In this document: in pieces, positions 12,700 to 13,304 of the stretch | How the letters are laid out: each line of letters opens with the position of its first letter | Numbering within the stretch: position 1 is the stretch's first letter | Assembly (NCBI GenBank): GCA_947569225.1 | Contig: CANORX010000013.1 | Location: 1-13,304, forward strand | Length of the DNA stretch: 13,304 bases | Direction of reading: 5' to 3' | Origin: an uncultured Clostridia bacterium | GTDB lineage: Bacteria > Bacillota_I > Bacilli_A > RF39 > UBA660 | Translations under genes and position numbers: made by a program | Notes under the pieces: model-generated | Told to the model about the DNA's origin: nothing | The model's database searches: none | The model's input: only the letters and a program-made list of their open reading frames with translations

Positions 12700-13304
12700 A
12701 TGAAGAAACGTGGTAATACTATTCCTAATTATACTTTGGGTGAGGAGTTAGTTAATTCTATTAGTCATGGAATTGGTGCTTGTCTTGCAATTGCAGCATT
12801 AGTTCTTATGTTAGTTAAGTCTAATAGAGCTTTAGAGTATGTTGCTTGTTCTATTTTTGGGACAACTATGATAGTTTTGTATGTTATTAGTTGTATTTAT
12901 CATGCACTTAGTCCTAGGTTAAAGGGAAAAAAAGTTTTAAGAGTTTTAGACCACTGTAATGTTTATATGTTAGTTTTTGGTACTTATTTTCCTATTTCTC
13001 TTTTAGGGATTTGTGGTGTTAAGTCTATTATTTTAGTTAGTTTTGTAGGTATTGTTACTTTAACAGGTATTATTTTGACTTGTATTGATATTGATAGGTT
13101 TATGCTCGCTTCTGTCATTTGTCATTTGTTAAATGGGTGGAGTGCTATTATTGGGATTAGTAATTTGTATAATAATGTTGGTTTTAACGGGGTTTTATTT
13201 TTAGTTATTGGTGGTATTATGTATTCTATTGGGGCTATTTTATATGCACTTGGTACTAATAGACGGTATATGCATTCTGTGTTTCATTTTTTCTGTTTAG
13301 TAGG
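12700..13304 (+). CDS. Hemolysin III / TrhA family membrane protein, partial (C-terminus beyond window)
   Basis: AGGTGA lies 4 bases before the ATG; an earlier ATG at 12695 ends at once in TGA. About 201 codons are present. The family signatures are in order: LGEELVNSISHGIGA (residues 13-27), then SCIYHALSPRLKGKKVLRVLDHCNVYMLVFGTYFP with the conserved Ser, His and Asp, and RRYMHSVFHFFCLVG with the paired histidines at the window end. Six to seven hydrophobic segments are visible. The Ser/His/Asp/His residues are those that hold zinc in the related PAQR receptors. Members act in the inner membrane; TrhA of E. coli influences membrane energetics and lipid homeostasis, and haemolytic activity is documented only for some. 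It is divergent from the zinc-ribbon gene. Confidence 0.92.
   Translation, partial: MKKRGNTIPNYTLGEELVNSISHGIGACLAIAALVLMLVKSNRALEYVACSIFGTTMIVLYVISCIYHALSPRLKGKKVLRVLDHCNVYMLVFGTYFPISLLGICGVKSIILVSFVGIVTLTGIILTCIDIDRFMLASVICHLLNGWSAIIGISNLYNNVGFNGVLFLVIGGIMYSIGAILYALGTNRRYMHSVFHFFCLV

Overview
The window is very AT-rich DNA with strong Shine-Dalgarno sites (AGGAG, AGGTG, AGGGGG), consensus sigma-A promoters and the standard stop codons. It carries the sporulation pair spoIIGA-sigE. Together these point to a low-GC, endospore-forming (or formerly endospore-forming) Bacillota, most likely a host-associated member of the Bacilli or Clostridia. The exact lineage is inference.

Positions 1-5169 are an accessory surface-protein locus. 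It holds one complete and one partial gene for paralogous, membrane-anchored surface proteins (4960-3374 and 793 to the window edge, both minus strand). The partial gene is divergent from a small XRE-type helix-turn-helix gene (927-1145). The 133-bp gap between them holds two identical 17-bp dyads, ACGTAT-N5-ATACGT. One covers the -35 box of a consensus promoter and the other lies just downstream of its start point, as expected of an autoregulated repressor-operator switch. A second copy of the same surface/HTH module has collapsed by deletion and frameshift at 2866-3251. Between module 1 and its relic lies a broken AlbA_2-domain ATP-binding regulator gene (2782-1471) with a stop codon, an internal deletion and a frameshift. 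The complete surface protein ends in a C-type-lectin/FGE-like domain with features of a hypervariable ligand-binding region.

Positions 5170-6654 are spoIIGA and sigE, with sigE starting 3 bases after spoIIGA stops. They encode the membrane aspartic protease that matures pro-sigma-E in the mother cell, and sigma-E itself. Neither ftsZ nor sigG, frequent neighbours elsewhere, lies next to them. Upstream are two genes of unknown function (7527-6691 and 7868-7566).

Positions 7909-11477 form an envelope-protein transcription unit flanked by terminators. A 532-residue coiled-coil, single-pass, Asn-rich-linker protein is followed 18 bases later by a 608-residue membrane protein with about twelve repeats of a CPNGGTLSGTxC-type unit. 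Its promoter overlaps the preceding terminator hairpin.

Positions 11505-12620 hold a zinc-ribbon protein and a membrane-anchored NodB/polysaccharide-deacetylase-like protein without the catalytic metal ligands. Divergently transcribed from 12700 is a hemolysin III/TrhA (PAQR-type) membrane protein that runs off the window end.

No rRNA, tRNA, CRISPR array, intact insertion sequence or reverse transcriptase is visible. The most notable systems are the HTH-operator-surface protein module with its decayed copy, the possibly diversified lectin-like C-terminus, and the Cys-repeat surface operon.
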